A stretch of 64,000 bases of DNA from Isochrysis galbana (Eukaryota; Haptophyta; Isochrysidales; Isochrysidaceae): contig CM030931.1 in NCBI GenBank assembly GCA_018136815.1, forward strand, positions 11,729,072-11,793,071, given 5' to 3'. Positions 10,232 through 19,870 of this stretch are shown one piece after another. The translations under genes were made by a program, and so were the position numbers. The notes under the pieces are model-generated. The model saw only the letters and a list, made by a program, of their open reading frames with translations, had not been told where the DNA came from and made no database searches. Position 1 is the stretch's first letter. Each line of letters opens with the position of its first letter.

Positions 10232-11560
10232 CTGTCCTGCGCTATGCGTCAGGGCAATGGTCGTCCGGGATGCCAATGAAACTTGTCTTTCGCAGTGGCA
10301 GGTACCCCCCCCACCCACCTCAGCTTGGGGGGGCACACATGCTGCTTGTGAGGCTGGGCTGAGGAGGGTGCTTGAGGAACAATTGAGAAAAAGAAGGGTG
10401 AGTGGGCAGCCTTGGTCGCAACGCTCAAGGCACGGTCTCCCAGAGGGAGTCACACGTTACGCATCATGAGGTTGGATCTTGTGCAAGGCTGCCCCACCCC
10501 TCTAAACAGTGGGTAATGGTAACTCGTAGGAATGCAAGGCACGGTCTCTCATAAAGAGAGTTACATGTAACACATCATGCATCCTGTGGTAGTTTAAGGA
10601 CATTTCGGTCCCTATGTTTGAAAGGATGTGTGCACCAACATACTCTTATCAAGCAATTTGCGTGGCCTTGCCATCTAATGAAGAAGCCACACAAATAGGT
10701 GGATGGAGCCGTCAGGGCTCTACGTCCCCTGTCTACACGCAGGAGCGAAGAGGCGCAGGCTCTCACAAAGCATCACCACTAGCCCCGAGACAGCAACAGG
10801 AAAAGAGTGACGGGCTCGCCGAGAATGCACCAGCGACCACCCACCGTCCACCACCCCAAAATGTGCTCTTGTGTGCTACCTGGGCGCCAAAGCGCCAAAG
10901 AGGCACGAACAACACGGGCGGTGCCAGAGGCGGGTACGGCGCGTGCACGAGACATAGCAGTGTTAGCACCCATGAATCACCATTCATCAGGGCGAAACGT
11001 GCCATGTCTGAGGGCCGCAAGGCACACGCAAGGCACACGCAGACATAAACAAACACGAGCCGCGGATGGGAGGTGAGGCAAGCTGAGACCGTGCATCGTG
11101 CATGGTCTTCGGGCGCCGACATGACGGGCGAAGCGGGGAGAGGAGAGAGCGAGTACTGGCGTGCCCACGCCGCGTGTGACGCCGCGACAGTGCCCAAGCG
11201 CATTGAAGAGCTGGGGAGTGGCTGCATGCTGGCCAGACGGGCACGGAGACGGCCCCCTAGACGCGACGAGGAGGGACGACATCCCCGGCTGCCCGGGCGC
11301 AAGCTCCGGGTGCGGTGGGTGGGCGGGGGACCTCGCGTGTAGCCCTGAGGGGGCCATGGGGGGGCGCGTCGGGAATCTCGCGCGGAGTGAGCGCGCCCCC
11401 CCCCCGCGCTCCCCCCGTTTCCGCTGGGGAGCCTTCACGGCCCCACGCCCCCCCCCCCCCGCGCCGCCCCCCCCCCTCCCCCCCCCCCGCGCGCCTCTTC
11501 TTCCCCCGCGCCCCGCCCTCGCGGCGGTTCCCCCCCCCCTCCCCGCGCCTCCCAACGACA
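10232..11560. other. Gene-free stretch with a two-copy tandem repeat
   Basis: About 48 bases starting aaggcacggtctc occur at 10427-10475 and, diverged, at 10533-10585. The remaining sequence has only compositionally biased frames. From 11395 to 11545 the top strand is strongly C-rich. Confidence 0.4.
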
Positions 11561-11701
11561 GCGTGTAGAGGGGAGAGAGAGAGAAGAGAGGGGGACGAGG
11601 GAGAGAGTGGTGATTCTCGAGGAGAGAGAGGGAGAGAAAAGGAGAAGGGGGGCGTCGAGAGAGACAGAGAAGAGAGACAGAGAAGAGAGAGAGAGAGACA
11701 G
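11561..11701 (+). promoter_or_regulatory. GA-rich leader of the ADP-ribosyltransferase gene
   Basis: The coding strand is almost all purine directly before the ATG at 11702. This is opposite in strand sense to the CT-rich leaders of the other genes and may reflect a different promoter layout. A C-rich block lies further upstream. Confidence 0.35.
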
Positions 11702-13914
11702 ATGGCGCCTGCGCGGAAGCGGAAGCGTCGTCCTTCGGCGCGAGACACCACGCTCCTCTCGCGCCCGCGGCGCGACACGCTCGCCGAGCACAGTCCACGC
11801 GCGCCAAGCCCATCGCCGGGGGCTGAGGAGTGGAGCGCGGCACGCTGGCTGCGCTCTCTTGATCCCATCGGTCAGGCGCTCTCCGACGCGCTCGTCGCGG
11901 GCGAGGCGCAGCTGGCACAGGTGCTCGCGCTGGCGAGGGAGGCTCAGACAGAGGCCAAGCTCGTGCAGAAGCTCGAGCACGGCGGGGCCGTGCGCAAGCT
12001 GGCGCAGGCGCTGCTGCCGGAGCTGCAGCGGCTGCGCGAGCTCAAGGGCGGCGGCGGCACGTTCGACTCCAAGTTTGCGGGCCACGTCGAGCTCTTGTTC
12101 GGCGGACTCGAAACCTTTCATGGAGGGCTCGAGGCAATCATCGGCCCGCCCAACCCAAAGGTGGCGGAGGCCATGGAGATCGAGCACAGCAAGTCCGTCG
12201 ACAGCAGCCAGGAGTTTGATGCCCCAAACTACGGCGTGACGACAACCTCCGCATTGGAATGGGAGTTTGTGGTGGAGGCACCCGTTACTTGGCGGAAAGA
12301 GACGCGCAATGTTCGAGAGCCGGCTCACGCCAGGAAGCCGGTGCGGTTGCGTGAGCTAGAGAAGAAGATGGTGGAGAAGAACACGCGCCTTGTGAAGGAC
12401 CTGAAGCAACCCCCGCTCACGAAGGACGAGCTGATTGGTGCGCACTGCGCCTCGCCCTGGCCCGGCTGACGGCGCACCGCGCGTGACGGCCTCACTCGCT
12501 GCGCAGGCGGGCGAATGTACACCGGCCCACTCTTCATCAAGTACAATGCGGTGCTGCGTGGCGTGAGGACCACCAACAAGTCTCTGCGCGACAAGTACAT
12601 TGAGCTGTGCGCATCAGAGAAGACGTACATGGCCTATAAGAGAAGTGACTTGTCGTGGGAGGACGCGGAGAAGGAGGCCAATGGCTACACGACGACCATC
12701 CATGCTATCAACTCGTGCATCATCAAGGCGTCCAAGCTGACTCAGGCATGCAAGGTGTACCGGGGCATCTCGGAGATGGCCTTACCCAAGAAATTCTACG
12801 AAAAGGGCGAGTTCAACGTGGCGGGCGGCGTCGAGCCGGCCTTCATGTCCACCACGAAGGAGCGCGACGTCGCCGTGAGCTACGTGGAGGGCAAGGCGGG
12901 GATCGTTTTTGAGATGCAGATGGGCATGGTGGACCGCGGCGCCGACATTGGGTGGCTCTCGCAGGTGCGAGGATGTGGGCGCGCGCGCAGCGTGCGGTCG
13001 CGTGCGGTGCTGCGACTCAGAGCGCACCCTGGATGTGTGTCCCCTCTCGCAGTACCCGCATGAGCAGGAGATCCTGTTTGGACCGCTGACGGGGCTGGAG
13101 GTGCTCTCGAGCCACGTCGACGGTGCAGTCGTCGCACTCGATATTAAGCTGAGCGCCAACCTGACGGCCTTGACGATTGAGAAGGTTGTTTCGAAGCGAT
13201 TCCAGCTCATCAAGCAGATGGCGGACAACATGGCGGATGAGCTGCGTCGCACCGCAGGGCTGCATGGTGGCTTGGCCGACGCCTTCCTCACATTACTTGT
13301 TGAGCGAGAGCCGGAGTGGTACAATGCCGATGAGAACCTGAAGGACGCCCTGGCAGAGCTGATTGATGACAAGAAGTGGTTCGAGAAGGCAGTGAAGGGC
13401 CTGGGTACTGATGACACGCTCGACCTCAGCGGCAGCTGTGTTGTGAGCGAGCGCGATGGTCGCCGCTTGAGCGCACTCCTGGGAGTGGCTACGATGAAGG
13501 TGAGCGCCACGCCAGATCATCAGTGCTTCGGGACGACTGCCCATGTCAGGTGCCCTCGCACACTGTGTGCAGGCCATCAACCTCGAACGATGCCGAATCG
13601 GCGCCACGGTTGCCTCGGAGCTGTCGAAGGCACTAAAGGATAACCACACGCTTACGATGCTTGAGTGCGCCCCCTTCCTGCTTGCGTCACCCTCGCCGTT
13701 GGATCGCATGCTGGCTCGACGTCCCCCCACAGGTTCCACCCCCGATTGAGCTATGCCGCCCCCACGCAATTGCAGCCTCTCGTGCAATGACATCGGCGAG
13801 GAGAGCGGTGGCATGGAGGCGTTCGCTGAGGCTCTTTCCAAGGGGCCCCCATGGATATGGCCTCTGCAAATGCTTTCATCCCCTCAAGGCCAATCTTGTT
13901 GCAAGAGAGATTGA
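11702..13914 (+). CDS. Arginine-type mono-ADP-ribosyltransferase with truncated LRR tail, five exons
   Basis: Exons are 11702-12437, 12507-12964, 13053-13499, 13573-13664 and 13776-13914 (623 residues). All four introns are 69-111 bases, start GTG and end AG, and the phases agree. The first 245 residues are a basic then helical region. The catalytic domain follows, with YRGISEMALPKKF, then FMSTTKERD (Ser-Thr-Thr motif), then HEQEILFGP split by intron 2. This is the R-S-E pattern (Arg, STS-like, E-x-E) of the ART fold that transfers ADP-ribose from NAD+. Exon 4 opens an LRR segment (AINLERCRIGATVASELSKA) and exon 5 begins another repeat. The frame then enters DNA where the repeat units are inverted and stops at 13912-13914. 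The product thus has about two LRRs, while a long forward LRR array continues at 14105. Substrate unknown. Confidence 0.72.
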
Positions 13915-14104
13915 GATCTTCGAGGGCCCCCTTGGATATGGCCTCTGCAAAGGCCTTCATCCCCTCATTGCCAATGTTGTCGTATGTGAGATCAAGATTT
14001 TTGAGATTGTTCAAGGCCCCCATGGATATGGCCTCTGCAAATGACTTCATCCCCTCGTCACCAATTTCGTTTTCGGCAAGACTGAGATTTTTGAGATTGT
14101 TCAA
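13845..14104 (-). repeat. Inverted block of three LRR-coding units
   Basis: Read on the minus strand this block encodes three 30-residue LRR units of the same type as the forward array. The unit at 14015-14104 is an exact reverse complement of the unit at 14471-14560 (90 bases, no difference seen). The junction at about 14099-14114 is a palindrome (ttcaaggccccttgaa). In the reading direction of the ADP-ribosyltransferase gene it is antisense and supplies the premature stop. Confidence 0.85.
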
Positions 14105-15127
14105 GGCCCCTTGAACAATCTCAAAAATCTCGTGCTTGCTAAAAACAAAATTGGCGATGAGGGCATGATGGTATTTGCAGAGGCCATATCCAAGGGGGCC
14201 TTGAACAATCTCGAAAATCTCGATCTCAGTTACAACAAAATCGGCGATGAGGGGATGAAGGCATTTGCAACGGCCACATCCAAGGGGGCCTTGAACAATC
14301 TCGAAAATCTCGGTCTCTGGAACAACAAAATCGGCGATGAGGGGATGAAGGCATTTGCAGAGGCCACATCCAAGGGGGCCTTGAACAATCTCCAAAATCT
14401 CAATCTCGGGTACAACAACATCGGCCCAGAGGGAATGAAGGCATTTGTAGAGGCCATATCCAAGGGGGCCTTGAACAATCTCAAAAATCTCAGTCTTGCC
14501 GAAAACGAAATTGGTGACGAGGGGATGAAGTCATTTGCAGAGGCCATATCCATGGGGGCCTTGAACAATCTCGTAAATCTCGATCTTACTGAAAACAAAA
14601 TTGGCGATGAGGGCATGAAGGTATTTGCAGAGGCCATATCCAAGGGGGCCTTGAATAATCTCGAAAATCTTGATCTCAGCAGCAACTACATTGGCCCTGA
14701 GGGGATGAAGGCATTTGCAGAGGCCATATCCATGGGGGCCTTGAACAATCTCAAAAATCTCGATCTCCATCGAAACAAAATTGGCCATGAAGGAATGAAG
14801 GCATTTGCAGAGGCCACATCCAAGGGGGCCTTGAACAATCTCAAAAATCTCGTTCTCTCCTACAACAAAATTGGTGATGAGGGGATGAAGGCATTTGCAG
14901 AGGCCATATCCAAGGGGGCCTTGAATAATCTCAAAAATCTCGACCTTGGCAACAATCTTATTGGCCCAGAGGGGATGGAGGCATTTGCAGAGGCCATATC
15001 CAAGGGGGCCTTGAATAATCTCGAAAATCTCGATCTCCGCGGGAACGGGATTAGAGATGAGGGTAAGAAGGCATTTGTTGAGGCCCGATCCAAGGGGGCC
15101 TCGAACAATCTCAAACTGAAGTGGTGA
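14105..15127 (+). CDS. Leucine-rich-repeat array, 11 units of 30 residues, no proper start
   Basis: Period is exactly 90 bases. The consensus is NNLxNLDLSxNKIGDEGMKA plus FAEAISKGAL, resembling the ribonuclease-inhibitor class of LRRs, which make a horseshoe for protein binding. The frame opens at a TTG inside the palindromic junction; the first ATG is not until 14165. This suggests it was an internal exon of a larger gene, most simply the upstream ADP-ribosyltransferase. It ends in TGA at 15125-15127 after a degenerate last unit. GC content is clearly lower than in exons 1-4. Neighbouring units are nearly identical, indicating recent tandem expansion or homogenisation. Confidence 0.7.
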   Translation, partial: GPLNNLKNLVLAKNKIGDEGMMVFAEAISKGALNNLENLDLSYNKIGDEGMKAFATATSKGALNNLENLGLWNNKIGDEGMKAFAEATSKGALNNLQNLNLGYNNIGPEGMKAFVEAISKGALNNLKNLSLAENEIGDEGMKSFAEAISMGALNNLVNLDLTENKIGDEGMKVFAEAISKGALNNLENLDLSSNYIGPEGMKAFAEAISMGALNNLKNLDLHRNKIGHEGMKAFAEATSKGALNNLKNLVLSYNKIGDEGMKAFAEAISKGALNNLKNLDLGNNLIGPEGMEAFAEAISKGALNNLENLDLRGNGIRDEGKKAFVEARSKGASNNLKLKW

Positions 15128-15144
15128 ATGAGAAGTGAGTGTCG

Positions 15145-15260
15145 CCATGTCCCGCCGCGTCCTGCTGCATCCGGCCATGTCCCGTCCCGCTGCGTCCTGC
15201 TGCATCCTGCCGCGTCCTGCCGCGTCCCGCCGTGTCCCGCCGTGTCCCGCCGTGTCCCGT
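15145..15260 (+). repeat. Minisatellite with tcccgccgtg units
   Basis: Imperfect ten-base units (tcccgccgtg, tcctgccgcg, tcctgctgca) repeat about ten times between the end of the LRR array and the next gene. An open frame crosses it but the amino-acid string is simple repeat. Confidence 0.7.
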
Positions 15261-15302
15261 GCACAGTTGGTGGACTTAGTGCCAAGAACCTCACTAACAC
15301 AC

Positions 15303-16058
15303 ATGGAACAAGCCTTGGAGCGGCCTCAGCTTGGCTTTTGCAAGCATTTCCACAAGACTCCCACTTTTCAATCCGCTATAGCCAAAGTGTGTCATACTCG
15401 TGCTCTGAAGAGATGGAGTGCCCTATTGACCGCAAACAAGTCACGCATTGGCTTCCATGGTGGAATGCGCAAGCGCCTTGGAGAAGAACAATGGACAGCC
15501 TTTGTGAAATTTGCAGAGATTGAGTACAAGCCCATGTTCCTACGTGCTCTCCAACCAATTGATGGAATGGTCCATTGTTCTGGCACACTTGAAGGTTCCC
15601 CATGCCCTCATGATATTTGCATCAATCTTAATGAGGTTGACTCAATTGAACTTGGAGAGCGCCTTGCTGGGCTCCACCTCGACCACTCATATGATGTCAA
15701 GCACATTTGCAATGTCTGGAGCCACGCTCTCCCCGATAAGCCATGCTCTTGGGATGATGGTCTTTGTGGCCACCTTATTGGACATCTTCTTTTTGGTACT
15801 GAAGATCACATTCTTTCAGCTTGTAGCAAGCGCAAGGTTTGGTGTAAGCAAGTTCATCTTCGTTGTGGAAATGTGCGTGGAAAGAAAGGCGTGCAACAAG
15901 TAAGTGATTTTTGCCACAATGTTGGTCATGCTCACTATAGCCATGTGCTCACTGTGAGTGACATCAAGTGGCCAGCACGATGGTCCAAGCCTCCCACCCT
16001 TGTTCAAGAATATGATTTGGAAAGAGTCATACCTTCGAAGACACTCCGATATCCTTAA
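15303..16058 (+). CDS. Cys/His-rich protein of unknown function, possibly HNH-nuclease-like
   Basis: The frame is open from 15135, but the first part is minisatellite; the ATG at 15303 starts ordinary protein (MEQALERPQLGFCKHFHKTP). About 251 residues. Visible elements are a basic N-terminal segment, GSPCPHDICINLNEVD, GLHLDHSYDVKHICNVW, CSWDDGLCGHLIGHLLFG and a later FCHNVGHAHYSHVL. The LDH plus clustered Cys and His suggest a metal-binding fold, and an HNH/homing-type nuclease is one possibility. I do not recognise a named family with confidence. Codon GC is lower than in housekeeping genes nearby. LRR units lie on both sides (to 15110 and at 16077-16139), so the gene appears inserted in the repeat array. 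Confidence 0.5.
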   Translation: MEQALERPQLGFCKHFHKTPTFQSAIAKVCHTRALKRWSALLTANKSRIGFHGGMRKRLGEEQWTAFVKFAEIEYKPMFLRALQPIDGMVHCSGTLEGSPCPHDICINLNEVDSIELGERLAGLHLDHSYDVKHICNVWSHALPDKPCSWDDGLCGHLIGHLLFGTEDHILSACSKRKVWCKQVHLRCGNVRGKKGVQQVSDFCHNVGHAHYSHVLTVSDIKWPARWSKPPTLVQEYDLERVIPSKTLRYP

Positions 16059-16076
16059 GTGTGGAGTTACACCAAA

Positions 16077-16139
16077 CCTTGAACAATCTCAATAATCTCC
16101 GTCTCTCATACAACAAAATTGGCGATGAGGGAATGAAGA
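16077..16139 (+). repeat. Orphan LRR-unit remnant
   Basis: About 63 bases beginning ccttgaacaatctcaataat and running through caaaattggcgatgag to gaatgaag match one LRR unit. It lies 950 bases beyond the end of the array. It abuts unrelated sequence on both sides. Confidence 0.8.
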
Positions 16140-16972
16140 TAGGGGTGGGGAGGGGAAAAATCGACTTTTCAGAATTGGGCCCAATTGGCCTCATGATGGC
16201 ATGGGACACTTTGTTGTGATGGTAGGAATGCACCTTCCAAGTCTCAGCTTCTAGTTCTTTCGCGCGCGCGCGCTCTGACGGGCGAAAAATCTCATTTTTT
16301 GGTCGGGTGCAATCGACGGGCCCGCTCAGTTGAGCGTTGCCACTTTGGCGATCGCTTGAAAGCCGCTCATGGTCGCCAACCGGCGTTTTTTTTGCTGGTT
16401 GGGTACCGGTGGTTATGGTGGGGTTGAGACACGAGCTAGCTGCCCATAATTTGAACGTATATCTACATTCTTTAACATACCCCCAACGCAATACACACAG
16501 ACACACGTTGGGCCGTCGGACCAGCAGTACAAAAATGAGTCGCCGGGACGCAGGAACTGCAGGTGCAGGTGAAGACACAGTGAACGGGGCGCGCGGGGCG
16601 GCCAGTAGCCCGCCAAGGTGGCTGTTGATCGTGCTCGCGTGGGATTGCAAGTTGAGAGCCAAAATTGATCAAGTGGTGGGGCACACCACCCATGTTATCG
16701 GAAAAAATAAGCAAGCACCAGAGGTCGCCAGTCGAGCGCCCGAAGTCAGTGGTGTCGCAGATTTGGCAACCAATGGTGAGTCAGGCGCTCTCCGGCTGGG
16801 CTCCTTCAGAAGGCGAAGGCTTAGCGTCACGCATTCCCAGTGTTGCGGGAGTGCTGCAGGTTGCGAGAGAGCTGCAGCATCGAACGGCCCGGATGCTGCG
16901 ATGGGCCCGAGTGCCCAACTTTCGGAGGCGACCGGGCGCGCTGACAGTGCTTTCTTGGCCACCCACTCAGTC
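16140..16972. other. Gene-free stretch before the subtelomere
   Basis: Contains a (GC)n run at about 16261-16272, a T-run at 16386, and the second 170-bp repeat copy at 16550-16719. No credible coding frame was seen. Confidence 0.5.
16550..16719 (+). repeat. 170-bp near-identical direct repeat, copy 2
   Basis: Partner of 9432-9601, same orientation, with about four differences by eye. The flanking sequence is unrelated, indicating transposition or segmental duplication rather than a longer duplication. Confidence 0.85.
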
Positions 16973-17340
16973 AGAATGGGAGGGGGGCGTTCGGAGGGGG
17001 GAGGGAGTTGGCGGGGCAGGTAGGGGGGGACCCTAAGGAATCCTTGGACACCCAGGGGAAGTGGAAAATAGTGGTTAAAATGAGTGAGTGACCGGGCTAT
17101 CACATCAGCAAGCCTCATGCCACGCTAAGATGGGCGCCGCCCTCCCCAAAATAGCCCGCCACGCGCGGGGGAAGGGAGGGGGGTCACTCACCGACGCCAT
17201 TGCCCTTCGTGGGGCGGGAGGTGGTCGTTCAGAGGGGGGTGGGAGTTGGCGGGGCAGGTAGGGGGGGACCCTAAGAAATCCTTGGACACCCAGGGGAGGT
17301 GGGAAATAGTGGTTTAAATGAGTGAGTGACTGGGCTACTG
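16973..17340 (+). repeat. Subtelomeric repeat, two tandem copies
   Basis: The string ggagttggcggggcaggtag, then ccttggacacccagggga, then atgagtgagtgac occurs at about 16973-17097 and again at about 17205-17335. The fuller unit 17155-17340 matches the reverse complement of 34527-34718. The right end (gtgagtgac-gggcta) recurs as tagcccggtcactcac at 34527, 57828 and 60165, so this end marks a family. Confidence 0.8.
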
Positions 17341-17423
17341 ACGGGCCCCCCGGAGGGGAATTTGTGCTTGGGAGGGGGGGCGCGAGGCGCCTTCCCATGC
17401 TAAACTAAGTATAACCTTAGTTG

Positions 17424-17467
17424 TTAGGGTAAGGGTTAGGGTAAGGGTAAGGGTAAGGGTTTAGGGT

Positions 17468-17502
<35 letters not shown>

Positions 17503-18526
17503 GGTTAGGGTTAGGGTTAGGGTTAGGGTTAGGGTTAGGGTTAGGGTTAGGGTTAGGGTTAGGGTTAGGGTTAGGGTTAGGGTTAGGGTTAGGGTTAGGG
17601 TTAGGGTTAGGGTTAGGGTTAGGGTTAGGGTTAGGGTTAGGGTTAGGGTTAGGGGTTAGGGTTAGGGTTAGGGTTAGGGTTAGGGTTAGGGTTAGGGTTA
17701 GGGTTAGGGTTGGGGTTAGGGTTAGGGTTAGGGTTAGGGTTAGGGTTAGGGTTAGGGTTAGGGTTAGGGTTAGGGTTAGGGTTAGGGTTAGGGTTAGGGT
17801 TAGGGTTAGGGTTAGGGTTAGGGTTAGGGTTAGGGTTAGGGTTAGGGTTAGGGTTAGGGTTAGGGTTAGGGTTAGGGTTAGGGTTAGGGTTAGGGTTAGG
17901 GTTAGGTTAGGGTTAGGGTTAGGGTTAGGGTTAGGGTTAGGGTTAGGGTTAGGGTTAGGGTTAGGGTTAGGGTTAGGGTTAGGGTTAGGGTTAGGGTTAG
18001 GGTTAGGGTTAGGGTTAGGGTTAGGGTTAGGGTTAGGGTTAGGGTTAGGGTTAGGGTTAGGGTTAGGGTTAGGGTTAGGGTTAGGGTTAGGGTTAGGGTT
18101 AGGGTTAGGGTTAGGGTTAGGGTTAGGGTTAGGGTTAGGGTTAGGGTTAGGGTTAGGGTTAGGGTTAGGGTGTTAGGGTTAGGGTTAGGGTTAGTAGGGT
18201 TAGGGTTAGGGTTAGGGTTAGGGTTAGGGTTAGGGTTAGGGTTAGGGTTAGGGTTAGGGTTAGGGTTAGGGTTAGGGTTAGGGTTAGGGTTAGGGTTAGG
18301 GTTAGGGTTAGGGTTAGGGTTAGGGTTAGGGTTAGGGTTAGGGTTAGGGTTAGGGTTAGGGTTAGGGTTAGGGTTAGGGTTAGGGTTAGGGTTAGGGTTA
18401 GGGTTAGGGTTAGGGTTAGGGTTAGGGTTAGGGTTAGGGTTAGGGTTAGGGTTAGGGTTAGGGTTAGGGTTAGGGTTAGGGTTAGGGTTAGGGTTAGGGT
18501 TAGGGTTAGGGTTAGGGTTAGGGTTA
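17424..18526 (+). repeat. TTAGGG telomere-type array
   Basis: About 1.1 kb of (TTAGGG)n. The left 60 bases are mixed (TAAGGG and TTTAGGG variants); to the right the array is almost uniform, with only a few slips (about 17652, 17711, 17905, 18171, 18193). The G-rich strand runs 5' to 3' toward the right, the polarity of a right-hand chromosome end, and the array stops at the N gap. Confidence 0.95.
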
Positions 18527-18626
18527 NNNNNNNNNNNNNNNNNNNNNNNNNNNNNNNNNNNNNNNNNNNNNNNNNNNNNNNNNNNNNNNNNNNNNNNNNN
18601 NNNNNNNNNNNNNNNNNNNNNNNNNN
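18527..18626. other. Assembly gap (100 N)
   Basis: Exactly 100 N, the conventional size for a join of unknown length. It directly follows the telomere-type array. Confidence 0.99.
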
Positions 18627-18689
18627 AGAAGCTTGCTTCTCCCTCCCTGTTAGACACGGTTAGAAATTGTAGTCTTGTAGAAGGTCTTG

Positions 18690-18780
18690 TTGGCTAGTGT
18701 CCCTAGCCACATATCTAGAACGGACGAGCCATGCGCCAACCGCGCACACCCCCATCGCGGGGGAGGGGCTCCGTTGCCGA
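18690..18780 (-). repeat. Dispersed repeat, partner of 8684-8772
   Basis: Reverse complement of the unit at 8684-8772, lying 64 bases past the gap. Confidence 0.75.
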
Positions 18781-19034
18781 TGAGGCACGGTCCCTCAGCA
18801 CTAGGATGAAACTAGGACAACATGAAAACTCCGACTCTGACACTCCACACTCCCCCATTCAGCAATGGCCCATTCCCATCTTGCCGAAGCGAGAAGCGAG
18901 GGCGAATCCCTCTTTCTCTTTTCCCATCCGACGTCCGACGTCATTCCCATTGAAAGATACAAGCATGCGGCATGGCTGAATCGGGCTTAAGCGACCGCAC
19001 TACACGCGGCCGTGGACCCTTACTTTCTACTCAC

Positions 19035-19217
19035 CCTAGATGGGAAATGCGTATTTACCGTATTTGGCCAGAGGCCAAATACATATGTATTTGGCTGTAT
19101 TTGAAGCGCCTCCTGGGTTGTAGGCCTCGAATGTATTTGAAATGTATTTGGCCAGAGGCCAAATACATGTGTATTTGGCTGTATTTGCAGGCCCCAGCAC
19201 CGTATTTCCCATCCAGG
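19035..19217 (+). mobile_element. hAT-type MITE with perfect 8-bp target duplication
   Basis: Terminal inverted repeats are CCTAGATGGGAAAT...at the left and ATTTCCCATCCAGG at the right. The interior is filled with gtatttggc/gccaaatac subrepeats able to fold on themselves. The flanks are ctactcac at 19027-19034 and again at 19218-19225, a perfect 8-bp duplication as made by hAT transposases. No coding capacity (183 bp). A second copy in opposite orientation is at 63437-63625 with its own 8-bp duplication. Confidence 0.92.
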
Positions 19218-19225
19218 CTACTCAC

Positions 19226-19870
19226 GCAACAAAACTTTCTGCACCCCCTCTCCCACTCCCCCGGCCCTTTCCCCCCCGCCATCAGGCGACTCCCCCCGTG
19301 CACTACTAGGGGGATAGGGGTAAAGGGCTTAGGCTTAGATATGGTCCGGTGGCCGGTGGCCCGCGCCCCCCCCCCGGTGATCTTTCCCCCCTTTTCCGCG
19401 CCCCGCGCTCTCTCTCCTCTCTCCTGCGGCACGCGCGATGGCGTGCATGCGACAGGCCAGCAGCTGCCTGCTGGCGACCCCTAGAGGCTCCTGGAGGCCA
19501 GCTCAGGGGGCAGAGGCTGGGGCTGGGCCTCCCCTGTCTCTCCCTCGCTGGCGATCCTGAGCCTCTGGGCCCCCCAATCTGCACCTGTCTGCCTGTCGAC
19601 CAAGGCCAATGGGGGAGGGGGGAGCGGGGGTTGGAGCAATGGGCTAGCCACGAGGGGCCAGGAGCGAGCGAACCAGGCGTGCCTGTCAGTGGGAGAGTGG
19701 GTCAGCGGGACAGTGGCCTCTTGGCAAACCATCAGGCATCAGGCATGCCAGGAGGATGGGTGGTTCCTCCCCCACGGCAGGGGAGGAGTGGGGGAGTGGA
19801 GAGAGAGGGGGGCTCGTGCCCCCCCATGGCCCATGGGCGAACCAAGTCTAAACTTAGTTGCTTAGTTGGG
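19226..19870 (+). mobile_element. GC-rich dispersed repeat, longest copy
   Basis: Marker strings are gccatcaggcgactcccccc, actactagggggatagggg, cttagatatggtccggtggc, ctcctgcggcacgcgcgatg, aggctcctggaggccagctc and caggcgtgcctgtcag, ending near gaaccaagtctaaacttag. Partial copies lie at 9225-9345, 42179-42590 (reverse), 42905-43140, 47097-47285 and 50060-50700, each covering different parts. No coding frame is conserved between copies, so it is a non-autonomous element of unknown class. Confidence 0.7.

Noticed and set aside
13751-14395. Independent minus-strand LRR gene
   Set aside because: It is only the inverted units plus the antisense of forward units; no start, exon or extra domain supports it.
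1-18526. Bacterial or organelle contamination
   Set aside because: Introns, telomere-type repeats and shared dispersed repeats on both sides of the gaps argue that all parts come from one nuclear genome.
17710-18697. Long open frames of Gly-Leu or Asn-Pro repeats through the TTAGGG array
   Set aside because: Six-base repeats are open in several frames by arithmetic; these are telomeric DNA, not genes.
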